Source of the DNA: Campylorhamphus procurvoides
Lineage: Eukaryota > Chordata > Aves > Passeriformes > Dendrocolaptidae
Assembly (NCBI GenBank): GCA_013396655.1
Contig: WBMV01000272.1
Coordinates: 186,001 to 250,000, forward strand
Reading direction: 5' to 3'
Length of the DNA: 64,000 nt
The translations under genes and the position numbers were made by a program. Under the pieces are notes generated by a model. That model ran no database searches and was not told where the DNA came from. It saw only the letters and a program-made list of their open reading frames with translations. Below, piece by piece: positions 1 through 12,800 of the stretch (position 1 is its first letter; each line of letters opens with the position of its first letter).

Positions 1-782
1 AGAGACTAGATTTGACAAGCAGATATCATTCTTTTTGCTTCCATGAGTGGATGAGGTAAAAATTTGATTTAGTGAGATAAGGAGGATTAGATAGAAAGAA
101 AAATGTACTTTTTGTAGCAGTACTTTCTCCATGAAAACCATCAGAATGGAAAATGGGCTTGCCAGATGGTTTGCACTGACTGAGTTAATTTTATTTAATC
201 CTGTGGATTCTCTCCACTGAGAGTGAGAATTCCTCTCAAGGGCACTGTGGGAGTAACTGGTGGGGGATATGAAATCCAAACATACTATCAACACGTGGAT
301 ATGGGATGGGATGGGCAGTGCAGGCAGCTGGGAGCTACAGGACTTCTCCACTTGTTTGTAATCATGGCAGATGTGCACGCAGAGGAAAAACAGTCACCAA
401 ACCCTCTAAGAAAGTGAGGAAAAACAGCTGCAAGTCTCTCCTATAAAAAAGAGTACCTGTATATGTATTATTAAACATGTATATATTTATAATATCGTAT
501 ATAAACACTGTTTATATACCTGTTCTTGACCTCAAAGTGCCTTCCATAAATTTAAAAATGAAACTGTACATATTAAAGCAAAATGTTGATCAACATTTCA
601 CTTAAGGTTGAAATGTTGATCGTTTCAATTAAGGGTTTCAATTAACTGACCTTCTGAAAATGTAGCATTTTAAGAGAAGAATATATGATTTTATTGTGAA
701 TTCTGTTAATTCTTCATGCTGAGCAGGAGCTGTGGTATGTTTTTCCCATGCTGCTGTGTCGTCATTTTCATTTTTCCTGTAG
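1..782 (+). other. ABCA13: Upstream intron sequence of ABCA13 (partial)
   Basis: This is intronic by inference, because the first visible exon begins in the middle of Walker B and so needs an upstream exon. It is AT-rich and has a pyrimidine-rich tract before the AG at 781-782. An 18-base perfect palindrome sits at 581-598. No other gene or repeat was recognised. Confidence 0.7.
581..598. repeat. 18-base perfect palindrome
   Basis: AAATGTTGATCAACATTT reads the same on both strands. Half of it (AAATGTTGATC) recurs at about 611-621, followed by two TTTCAATTAA-type repeats. It is intronic and no function is assigned. Confidence 0.8.
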
Positions 783-886
783 GATGAGCCCAGCTCTGGG
801 ATGGATCCCTGCTCTAAACGTTACCTTTGGAAAACCATCCTGAAGGAAGTTCAGGATGGCTGTGCAGCTGTGCTGACATCCCACAG
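783..886 (+). CDS. ABCA13: ABCA13 exon A: Walker B to H-loop of NBD2
   Basis: The acceptor is a pyrimidine-rich tract ending in AG at 781-782; the donor GTAAAA begins at 887. The 104-base exon opens directly with the Asp-Glu of Walker B (Glu being the catalytic base), so the hydrophobic part of that motif must come from the previous exon, outside the window. It continues with the D-loop SSGMDP and, after an amphipathic stretch, the switch His in TSH. The last two bases (AG) join a T from the next exon to give Ser. Confidence 0.88.
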
Positions 887-3800
887 GTAAAACCCTTATC
901 CCAGCAGCCAGCATATTTTTGTTCTGTCTCCTCACCTGCTGCCAGCAGTCAACAGATGAGTATATTCTGAAGATATGCTCACCCTGGTGTGAAATACTGA
1001 ATGTCTTGGAATTTTATGGCAATTCCTTCCCACTCATGAAAATCAAGCCTCTGTAAATTCCAAATATTTTCCATATTTAATTTTTAAGGCATAGAATGTG
1101 GCTCAAGGGGCCTCAGACACAGAAGAGATGATGTAATTAATTCTTCTTTTTCAATGCTCTTTCTAGTGCTGTAGTGTCTCTTTTTGCTTGGAACATCAGG
1201 TTATCTTTTTGCAACTGCCCACCTTAAAAATCCTTACAAAGGGAAGTGGGAGTGAAAAATCTTTTGATTTTATTAATTTTCTGGTTTGCATCAGTGTATG
1301 AAAAGAGTATGTCATGGCATCCTAAAGATGGATGTACTCCCTTATGCACAACTGGAAATGGCAGAAGTGACCCCATCCTCCTAGAAGAGTCCATCTACAT
1401 TAAATATCTTGTCAGTTCTCTGATATGGTTATTGGTATATCGGTTTAATGGAGGAAACATCAATACTCTTTTGTAATATCTGTAGTAAAATGCAATAAAT
1501 AAATGTTTCCTTAGGGAATATATATAGTATGTATAATTATATATAAAATGTCTTTAAATGAGGGAGAGATCATGAAAATATGTCCAAAGACGACAGAGCT
1601 CATAAATCAAAGCAGCAATGTAACATTTTAGCCAAATGAAATTTGAAGCATAGATGAGTTAATAAAGGAATGCAGCAAAACTTCCCTCAATATTTTATAT
1701 TTTCAAATTTTTTCAGATGTTCTTAAAATGTATCAGTTTTCCCAGTACATTATTGATGGGAAACAACACTCCAGAAATGTTATAGTATATTATTTATGGA
1801 AGGCAAATTTTGAAATCACATACCTGTATTTGATGCCCAAGTGCTTACCAGATTACTCACTTAGGGAATATGAGTTATGCATTTTGAATTCAGTTAAGTG
1901 ATCTTCAGGAAACAGTGTGCTTTGACTTTTCAGTCCAGACTAAAAGTCTTTAGTTGCAAACAAGCTAAAACTGAAGACAGTTGTGGTCCCTTTACTAAGA
2001 TGCTGTAAATAAACAAGTGAAGTCCATCAAGTTGTTACTAATTACACATTTAGCTCTACAAATGAATGATTTGAAAGGATATAAGTACAGTAATAATGTA
2101 CACACTGTTGTCCCAGGGTGGAGGAAGGAGAAATTTTTTTATACTATATATATATATACATTATTTACTGAAGGCCATTGAGGATTTATTTGAGATTATG
2201 CACTTGTATAAGTACATGAATTTTTCTTATGAAGTGAGCCTTCGTGCATACCAGCAAATACATGTGCAAGGTATAGAGATTATTTCCTCTGTAAAAATCA
2301 GTTTTGGGGACTATTTATTGACTTTTTTGAGATTTTTTTCTCAAAATTCAGAGATAAAACTTTTGTTTTAAGGGGAGAGGAGTGGGTTTGTATCAACTAT
2401 CCCTACAGCCCTATTTTTGTGAAATTTTGCCACAACTGGGGAGTGTTATGCGAGGGGGAGCATTAAGAGTTAATCAGTGAATTTCCTGATTTGTGGGAAG
2501 ATGTGTAAGCAAGGACTCTCCCTATATCTCTCAAATATAGAAGTTTGGCAGTTCTCACCACAGCCCTGTCCTATTTTAAGGGAATCGTTCCTAGGTGGGT
2601 ACTTAATTGACGCTGCTTGTTCACTCAAAGCATTTTGATTTGGACTGGACCATGGCCTTGGCACACAAGACATCTCTAGTTGTCTCAAAAGTATTGGGGA
2701 GGACACATTGTAAATTGCAGGAATGTCAACAACCTTTGACTCCTCTTTGGAATGATGGGTACATCCCAACTAATGCCCTATGCCTGCAGTGCTGCTTTGG
2801 AGGAACTGCTAATACAATTCTGTATAACGTGTAGAATGACAGCCCATCTGCCCTAAGATTTACAAGTCAAAGTTATTATCATCTAAAGCAGTCACGTCTA
2901 AGACCATCCTGCTTCTTCATTCCACTGCATTTCCATGCCCTAAATTCTGCTTGGATTGTCGTGTTTTGGATCTTCTATTGTGCAATCAGACTGAGGGTAA
3001 TTCCTTTTCAAGGGTATGTACTATGCAGAAGGAAAAATGAGCAAGCTTACTTCATTCTTCTTCCTCTTTCCTTGAGCTCAGAATGACCACAAACAGGTAT
3101 TAGAGGGAACAACAGAATTCATGGCTCTCACACTCAGCAACATTTCTGAGGCTGCATATCAAACATTTGTCTATGGTAATGACACCTTTGTATTGTGGTC
3201 AGAATTGTCCAACTAGTTATGGACTAAAAACATAAATAGTGGATTAGGGCTCTCTTCTAGCTGTCATGTGGTAATAACTTTTGGTATGTACTGACTGGGC
3301 TTACAACTTTGTTGCCCTTTAAGGTCAGAGGTTTAGTGTACCCATTTTTGCATCTGTCCAGATGAATGCCACCTGAACTAAAATTAGGTATAAATAACAT
3401 CCTTTGTTTTAACTATTATTTATTTAATTTTCTTTTTCCACTTTACTTTGTAGTATGGAAGAATGTGAAGCTCTCTGCACACGGCTTGCTATTATGGTTA
3501 ATGGAAGTTTCAAGTGTCTTGGTTCTCCCCAGCACATTAAAAACAGGTATTTCATAACCCAGCATCAAATCTGCATCTACATTCAATCTAAGAATGGGTT
3601 AGGCACTTTAGTAGTACTAAGGCATAAACACTTTTGACTGCTAAGCACATCTTCCTTTTCCTGCCATTGCTGAAGTTAAAAAAGAGCCAATTAAGACATC
3701 TTAGCAAGCTAAGCTGACATATGGCATTGCTTTGTAGTCCACACTGGTAATTGAAAGAGACAGATCTACATCTAAAATGAAGCACTTCTGCACGCAACCT

Positions 3801-6800
3801 AAGGAATACATTGTGAGAATTCAACACAGTGATGAAACACAATTTGGCTCCTTCTGAGGATTTCTTGTAACAGGAAGAAGCACTTTTAACAGGTCAGCAG
3901 CCACTAAGAATATCTATTTTGAACCATCTCTCCTTCCTACCAAATTCACTGACAATTGCAGATATTTATGCTGTTTTCTGCAGCCTGGTGTGTATAAGCC
4001 ACTTTTCTTTTTGAACTCTGCTCTAGTTAATTTAATACCTGTTAATGAGGATGTTTAACTTAGAGGATGGGCTCAAAACCACCATAAAAAGAGGATCAGA
4101 AACTGAGGGGAAAGTTGCTGCCACTTTTACATTTAACATAAGTGCTGCCAGAACATTTACATTCAGTAGTAAGTGTAATTGTTAGAACATCCAGACAGTC
4201 AACTGTGTAAGATGATACAGCTCATTTACAAGCAGCAAAGCTACACTGCTTTGTACTAGCTCAGGACTTAGCACTCTTAAGTGCAGATACCCCTGTCAGG
4301 GGAACAGGCTCTACAGAAATGCTTTGGAAGTGCTGTCTGCCATATTTATAGGGCAGACAACTTTTTGTCCCTTGATGGCACTTTTGGCTTTCTGTCCTTC
4401 CCTTTGGGTAGAACTGTAGGCCCTTGTTTCACAGCTGCATTGGTATGATGAACCTGATTCACATCTACTTTAATAAGCTCTGTCCTTCCAAGTTCTTTTC
4501 GTCAAGACAAACTTTCATCTAGAGACATTATAAACTGGATGGTGAAAAAACACTGAGGTCTGCATCTACATTTCTGATGGTTCTGTGTGATCGTAGCCTT
4601 CTTTTCATGTTTTCATATCTTTCAGAGGGTAGTTGCCACAATTTCTGGAAGCATGAGAAGTCAATTTCTCTTCAGCAGTTTCTGCTTTTTTTACATCTCA
4701 GTCTTTGCCTTTGCTGTCCTGTCTCTTCCCACATTACATAGCATAGAGTGGCCTTGTCCAGGTAGCTGGAGTAGATTAGCGAGAGTGCGGGCATCCTTTA
4801 TTTCTTTTGTAGTATGAGAGACAGATGCCTGTAGAGGACAGTGCAGATCTTGGACAGGTGAAACTGTTTTTGGAAGATGTGTGTGTTCCCTAATAAGGAA
4901 AAATAGTATTACTTAGGCCCTTCAGTTGAACGCATAAAGTTAGCTGCGATAAATGTGAGTCTCTCCTTTTTATGTTTCAGATCCTCTAGAGTGAGTAGCT
5001 GTCTCTCTTCTCAGCTTGACCTTGAGAGGGCAAAATCAGACTTTTCACAAAGGCTACCTTCTGCTTTATCTTCTCAGTGACTTCTTCATTGTTTTGTCAC
5101 TTCTGATGTTTCCTTTAGCAACATCTTTTCATCCACCCTCTTAAGGAAAAAGACATCATAAGCATACTCAGAACTATGCACATATTCATATAAATAGGGC
5201 AGTTATTACTCAGTTTTCTGAACTGCCTCTGTAGATATACCTCTTTCAGATCACAGCATATCAACGCAGAAGTATCATGCTGGAAGTGTCTTCATATTCA
5301 TTCAGAAGTTATTGAGACATTTACAGATTTGCCGTTCAAGAATCAAGGCAGTATGAGTGCGTCTTTTAAATTCTCTAAAGCAAGGTCATAATAAGAATAT
5401 CTGGCAGTCATACTTGTAGCAATTATTTGTTTAAAATCATTGTAACTTTATAAAAAGCACACTTTCACCTTTTTTTTCTACATTTTTCATACTATCAGCA
5501 GATGTCTGCTCTTGAATGTGTGTCAGTGACATTCATATGGGGTAATATGTGCACTGCAGACTAATATTGCTGAGGCTTTCCACAGAAACTGTGTAGCTCA
5601 AGCTGCACTGAGATCTTTCATTTAAGGCAGGACTAAAATCCCTTTAACTCCTAGCTTATTAATTGATTTGGCCTGCAAATTTTCCACACTTATTTTTCAG
5701 GACCCTATTGATTTTCTTAAGGAAACTTTAGAATTCATTATTAGTAAAAAATAGCTGCTAGCTTTATCAAAGGATTTATGTAAAATCATGCTGTTGTCTG
5801 AATTTGCTCTGACTGACTAATTCATTTTCTTGGCTGGCAGGTACAAAGTCACTGTAGAGAGCACAATCTTAAAACCTCATATAAGCACACCTATTAAAGC
5901 TTCAAGTTTTTGTTTGTTTGTTTGTTTGTTTCCCCCTTTACCCACCCCTCTTAGTTTTTATTAAGCACACAGTAAAGATGTTTCCACATTTTCTTTGTAA
6001 ACTTTTGACAAGTGCTGGGGAGAAACCAAAGACTGCTCCTGTACTCTTACTTTGTTGCATAGTCTACCTTCCAAACTTCCCTCCAACTCTTGCCCATATG
6101 GTCCTTTATCACAAATCCCAGGATATCACACACTTTACACACAAAGTAATTGCTACAAGATTAGAAAAAACAACATTGTACCTAAAAACCCCAGTGTAAT
6201 TAATGTTCCAGACTTGTACAAAGACAATGTCCAGATATGTCACCATGTACCTTATGGAGGATTTCTACATCTACATGTGATAGGAAAGGGGTAGAGAAGC
6301 AGAATTTTCTTATTACTCTAAAAAGCTCACTGAAATAATTACACTTTAAATTGTTTTAATATTTTTCCTTTTCTCACTTTCCATTCCACTGTGAGCATCC
6401 TGAAAAAGTTCCAGGACTTGGAAGAGTATTGAGTTACTCCTTCCTTCCCTCTCTGTTTTAATAGCACTACCATTCTCACTGTCATATAGAGCAAACCATT
6501 GTTTCTTCTAAAGTGAGGGACCATAAGGATTACTAAATCCAATTTACTATTAGGAAACACCTACCTTAACAGTCACTTCCACTCATATAGTTACTAATGT
6601 TTTCCTAGTGTTTCCATGTTTTCCTGGAATTAGCACTGTCTAGTGTATTTGTCCTATGCACCATCTCACAGTTAAAACCCCATCATTTTTTACCACTTTG
6701 TTTGAAAAACAAAACAAAATTGTTTCATGAAGCAATGTAAGTGAAGGAGACCATACGCAAAACTGATTTTATTGCATCTGATTTAATCGACATTACGCAT

Positions 6801-9800
6801 ACCCTAAAAATTTGGGGGTTGGATGGTGTATTTGTGTGCTATGTGTGTGAATGAATTAGGCTAGTAATATGCACATATAACAGGAACAAAAGGTACTAAG
6901 ATAAATTAATGGGAACTACAGTTGTATATTATCATGTGTTTTTTGTTAGATTTTGCAGCTTGCTTTCAAAAATGTGTTCTTATTTATAAGCAGTTCTTGA
7001 TATTCTTTAGTCCATCTTTGATTTGTTTCTGCAAATCAAATTGAACAAATATTTTATAATCAACTACAAGTGATCTGATCTACCTTTGAAGATTGCAAGA
7101 AGGAAAGAAATATAAACACTGTACAAAGACTTAAACAAAATAAAACTTTCATACAGCTTTTGTTTATGACAGAACAAGTCCTATATTGTAAGAAACAACA
7201 ATAGAAGCATATTTTGATATTAGATGTGATTATATTAGTATGTTTCAAGAATTTTTTTCCTCTTTCAAATGTAGGTATTTCCACTAAAATGACATTCTTT
7301 CTTCCCTTCTTGGCAAATTCTGTCTTGATATAAATACTCAGAATTGTTTTATTGGTTTATTCTGTAGTACCATTCCAGTATATAAAGTCCAGATTATGAT
7401 CACTTTTTTGATGGATATGTGATGAAGGCTTAATGGGTCTTCTTTGCGACCCTGTTAAATTTGCTTCTTCTCTCTGGTGGGAAGTTCAAGGATTCAGCTC
7501 TTTCTCTCTGGCTACACTTTCAGCCCTTGACAGATGTGAAAGATCATAATCTTGGACTGAGTGCAGCTTTGTCAGATGGCAGTACAAAATTCTGCTGTGA
7601 AAGGTATGGATGAACTCCAGGAAGATGCTAATGTGAAACATAAAAGCTTGATAGGGATATAAAAAATGACTCTGCTTCTAACGTGTGAGACTTCTCCATT
7701 TTTTTACAAAATGTTCATCCAAAAATGTCTTCTCGCTACAAATGTAGATGTTTGGCTTTCTGCTCCCAACTATTGAGCCCTGACTGTATTTATGTATGTT
7801 TAAATGTATTTAAGGTACCCTCACGTATTTCTCAGTGGAAAAATAAGAATAGGACATCTTTAGAAAGGCATTTTGTTGTAGGTGGCTAATTTCTAAATAA
7901 TGTCAAGAAAGGTGTCAGCTAAAAGAACAAACTGAAGAGCAATTTCCAAAAGCTAACATCTTAGTTCTAGACATAGTTTGTCTGAGATTGATTTGTTAAC
8001 AGTTGTGCCCATTAAAGCCTAATTTCAGATGACTCTTGCCAACTGAGTCAATTACTCTAAATTGTGAATGGATTACATTTAAATGCTCTCTCCAGTATTC
8101 TCCCTTATACTTAATGCTTTTTAAAAAAAAAATCACAGAAGCATTTTCATGTTAGATACAGCTGGTCAGTTCTCTGGGAACATTTTGAATAATATCCTTC
8201 ATTCTAGAGCCATCTGGACAGACTTCTCTTATTTGAACAACCCATACCAATTTGTCAGGTGCTGGACACACATCAAGTCTTTGCTCAAATTTTATCAGCA
8301 AGCCATCTGATTAAATTAGACAACAATTAATCCATTTGTTACAGCTGGGTTAAAATACAAAATATGTTGGCAGACTATTTACACTTTATCTTTTTTTTTT
8401 AAAGGTTGATTGGGAATATTTTATTTTTATCAAACTCATGCAGATTTTTTTAAGTGGAAGAGAGAGCACTAAATTTAAAGATCTCATCAATATACTTAGT
8501 GAAAACAATGTCATAGTAATTGATATACTAGCAACAAGTTTCTTATAAAATATAGAAAGTAATATAATTTTATTCTTCTTTACTAGAAAACACATTGCTT
8601 TTGTACATGAAAAAGGTATTAAGGTAGTGGATCTGTAATCATGCAATATAGCTATTAAACTTATAGCTATTAAACTAATAACATCAAACTTTCCAAAGGA
8701 AAGTTTGAAAGAGTTCTTAAAGTATTGAAAACACACAGACTGAGGGTTCAGAAGTGAGTAAAACCTTTTCACTCTCACAAAACCCAGTGTATTAATTCAG
8801 CCTGACTGCACATGTGCATTACAATGCATTTTTTTGTCATTTTATACTATATTTTTCTACAGGATGCTGCATTGTATCTCTGTACTTGTTCATTTAAAGG
8901 GCTTGAGCAGTCCATCTGAGCAGTTTACTACTAAATATTTTTCCATTTGTTCAACATTGTATTCAAACTACAACGCCTGTTAACTTCATCTGTAGCTGTG
9001 GGTGTTTCAGAAGGCACTACAAGTGTCCCCTGCCAGCTGGAGCCCTTAGGTCTCAAGGTGGGCCTTTAACAAGATAAGAAAGCAGTCATGAAAAACGTGG
9101 TCTGAATGAGTTATCACTCAGGTGCATGGGGATGAAAGGGTAGGATTCAGTTCTCCAGGGCATACCAGAAAGGTGAAGCATTTTCTTTCCTTTTTCTTTC
9201 CTTTTCTCACCAACCTGCTATCTTATTTACAACATTTTCTAGGTATTGCAGTAAATAAGGCCACTTATCTCAGAAGGTACACCCACTATATCTTGCAAGG
9301 CATTCATGATAGGGATTTCATGACTAAGTATTATATGATGATATAATTAAACTTTATTACATAATGCAAATATACGAGTGATTTAAATGCTAATTTCACA
9401 GCTTGTTTCCATTATGGCACTTTTTAACTTGAGAATTTGACTTTGAGATGTTGATAAGGTCCTTTCAATAGAAATTTTAGTAATATCCTGATTATTATAT
9501 TATTAAAAAACTATGTACCCAAATCCAGTGATAGCACCACAATGATACCACAATAATAATGTTACTTACTCATGCTTTTTCACTGTTGTGACCCCAAAGG
9601 TGTTTTGAGAAAACAGTTTCAGTTCTTTATATTCTTCACCATCATCTTTGTACAGAATTAGAGCATTGCTCTTCCTGTTTTTCTGGGAATATAATATATA
9701 AATAATGCAAGAGTAACAAATCCCTGATATTTGTCTGTATGTGCAGATATACAGCTATATATATTGATATAAGCTCATATGCAGAGAGGTTTTGTGTATG

Positions 9801-12800
9801 CACATGTATAAACAATTAACAAGATTTTTTGAGGGTTTTACCACATATTTGGAAATCATACCAAAAAAATTCCAAGCCTACATTCAGAGAAGAAGGCAAA
9901 GTTGTATCCTGCACTGCTCATAACCTGGGGCAGTCACTGTTATGGCAATGACATTATTGAAAGCCTGGAGTGTGTGAACAAATAGAACATGTATAATATA
10001 CCTGAACAAGCGTTAGTCATTGTTTTAATAACTGTTTTTATGTTTCTAGTGTTACCCTGGAAAAATCATGATCACTTAAAAAATGATGAAACAAAACTTA
10101 TGACTAGTAGATAGAAGACATGTTTTATAATTTATTTATGTCTATTTGCTTGTTTACATCTAATTAAATTTATCTGTTCAGAAATGCTGAATTTCTGAAT
10201 AATTGTAGAAGGAAATCATATTTTGCATATGACTATATTTACATTTGATTTTAGCATTTTTGTAAAAAAACCCTCAATTATTTAAAAATTAATAACCTTT
10301 TTTCCTTCTGAGGTGTTGTCTTTACCTGCTACTTCATAGATGAAATAATTAAATACATTGCGGGATCTAAAACTATCTTAAACTGTGATGTGATGTGTTT
10401 ATTTTGATAATTTTATTTCTATTTTTGCTTCTTTTTCCCCAAAGGGTTTTGTTTTCAAAGTTGTTCAAGCCTTGTTATATTTGTAAATTGTACTTGTGTC
10501 TAAGGCTGTAAGAGGAATATCCTGGATCTGTATCCCATGCTTCAGCAGTCATACTGGCATAACTAAATTATCTTGCCTAGATGGGGCCTATTCACTTAGG
10601 GAAAGTAGAACTATATCTGCCTGCAAATGAATGCAAACCAAAGCAGAGGGACAAACCACAGAGTAGCAAATTATTCCCTCTTTGGGAATTTTTGGCATAT
10701 ATTCTAAAAGATGTAGTTCCTTGCAGACATTAAATGCCAATATTTGTCTGTTTTTTATTTTGTTATCCAATAATGTCATTTTGAACTAATCTTTTGATCA
10801 AACTAGTACTACCCAAAGCAGTCACATTATATTTCCATCAATAAACTTTCTGGGAGCTGTGATTTTTTGATGTATATATATATATAGCACAATATTCTCC
10901 AGGAAATGTACTCTTTCATTAGTGGAAAAAACACCCCATATGGGTGATTAGATGCTTTTCTTATTCATCATAGTTTAGGAAATCATGCCATGTTCTTGGT
11001 TTTCTGAGGTTACATTCAGTAATTTTGATGGGGGGAAAGAGGAGTTGGTAAATGAACTTTGAAAAGAGTGATTCAATGAGCTGGTCATTCCGGACCTGCT
11101 GCAAATTAAAATAGTGGTTTCTAGGTTTGGTTTTGTTCATTTGTAGACAAGAAAACTCCTAGGACTTTTAAATGAAAACACAGATTTTTACTTTTTTTTT
11201 TTTTTTTTTTCCCTGGCAAATAGACGTCTGCTGATAATGTACTCTGTTTCTCATCCATCATAGAGAACAGGATTTCATGAGTCAAGCTTCAAAAAAACAT
11301 TGGATTAGTACCTCTAGGGACCCCTTGTGACCAACCCAGTGTAGGCTCATCTGTGCGGCTACAAGGCCTTGTGTTTCAGCAATGTCTTTTCTTGTTCCCA
11401 TTCAAACCTCTGAACCGGGACCTCTGAAGAATGGGCAGAAAAGAATATTGAAATTTTGCTCTGCTCCACGTGGCAACTCCTCTCCTTGATTTTTACTAGA
11501 ATTTTCAGCCTTTGAGCAACTAAATCCACTTCCATTCCTGTTGCAAGGCTAGAAAGAACACCAGGGAAGCATCTAGGGGATTTCCGCATTAATATAGATC
11601 TGGCTACACTTTATTCCAGCAAGACTGCAACTTGTGTACACACATATCTGAAGTAGATTTACAGAGTCTATTTTCGTACTGCTGGCAGTGTGGCTGTGTG
11701 ACTGTGTCACAGCCTGCAAAACCCTTCTGAGAACTGAGCAACCATTTGGGTGATTTGCCCAAGCTGACCTCCTCTTTCTAATATTTATACCAAAACAACC
11801 CTGAGGTCAGATCAAAGGCCTCTCTAGCACACTATCCTCTCTCTGATAGCAGCCAGGAGGGATAAGTATCAGAGCAAGATAAGTGCATGCAGTTACTCTT
11901 CCACATTGCTCAACCACCCACAGCAGTTTCCTTCTTAGAGGCTTCCTAAGACAGAGGTGTTTTCAGTGGATCCCCACCACAAATTTTTCTAGTATCTTAT
12001 TCAACTCATGTCAAGTTCTGGCAACCAGCACATGCCATGTCAATGACTGCACAGTTTCCCTAGGTACTGTAAGGAAAATTACTTCATCTTACTGACTTTG
12101 TATCGTGTTTCCTATAATTTAATTTGACATCCCCTGCTCTTGCATGCAAAACATAGGAGAGTGAAGAGTCATTACTTAGTCATGATTCTGAGCTTGCTAA
12201 AAACACCTTTATACCACCTCATCATCTTTCTTTGTTGCCGAAAGGTTTCAGCTTATTTACCAATTCCTGGTATGGAAATCATTCCATTCTTGGTTGCCAT
12301 TTTATGTACGTTTCATTTCCTTCTTATCTGAGTGGCTCAGGTATCTTGAAGGCCTTTGTAAATTAAAAGTGTGGAGATTTTGTAGTCCATGCTAAGCTCA
12401 TGCTTCTGCAGCTGATGCTTTTGCAGCTGATGTTGTTGTTAAATACTGAAGTTGATTAGTTCACAATAAATTTGGGGAATTTATATTTTCATTTCAGTGT
12501 CATAGTGGCCTTTCAGCAGGTAAAACACTCAATAAATGTTTAGAGCCACTAATGAGGGAAAAATCAACTGTGAACAACTAGTTTGACTGAGGAAGGATAG
12601 AGAGAAGAAAAATATTTTAATTTGTCACAATGTGTTCTTGTGTGTGTGTTTATTCACAAATAGAAATGCAGGTATTTTTATAGTAACATGACAATGGAAA
12701 ACATCTTTGTTGAATAGCTTCGAAAAAGTGATGATTCTTTTGCAGCAGAATTCGTTTTGGCTGCTAAAACGAGTGTGCTGGCTCAGCTCATGCCATTTTA

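Noticed and set aside
3455..3637. An apparent small gene starting at ATG 3455
   Set aside because: The first 30 codons are an internal ABCA13 exon; the reading continues past the splice donor at 3547 into intron.
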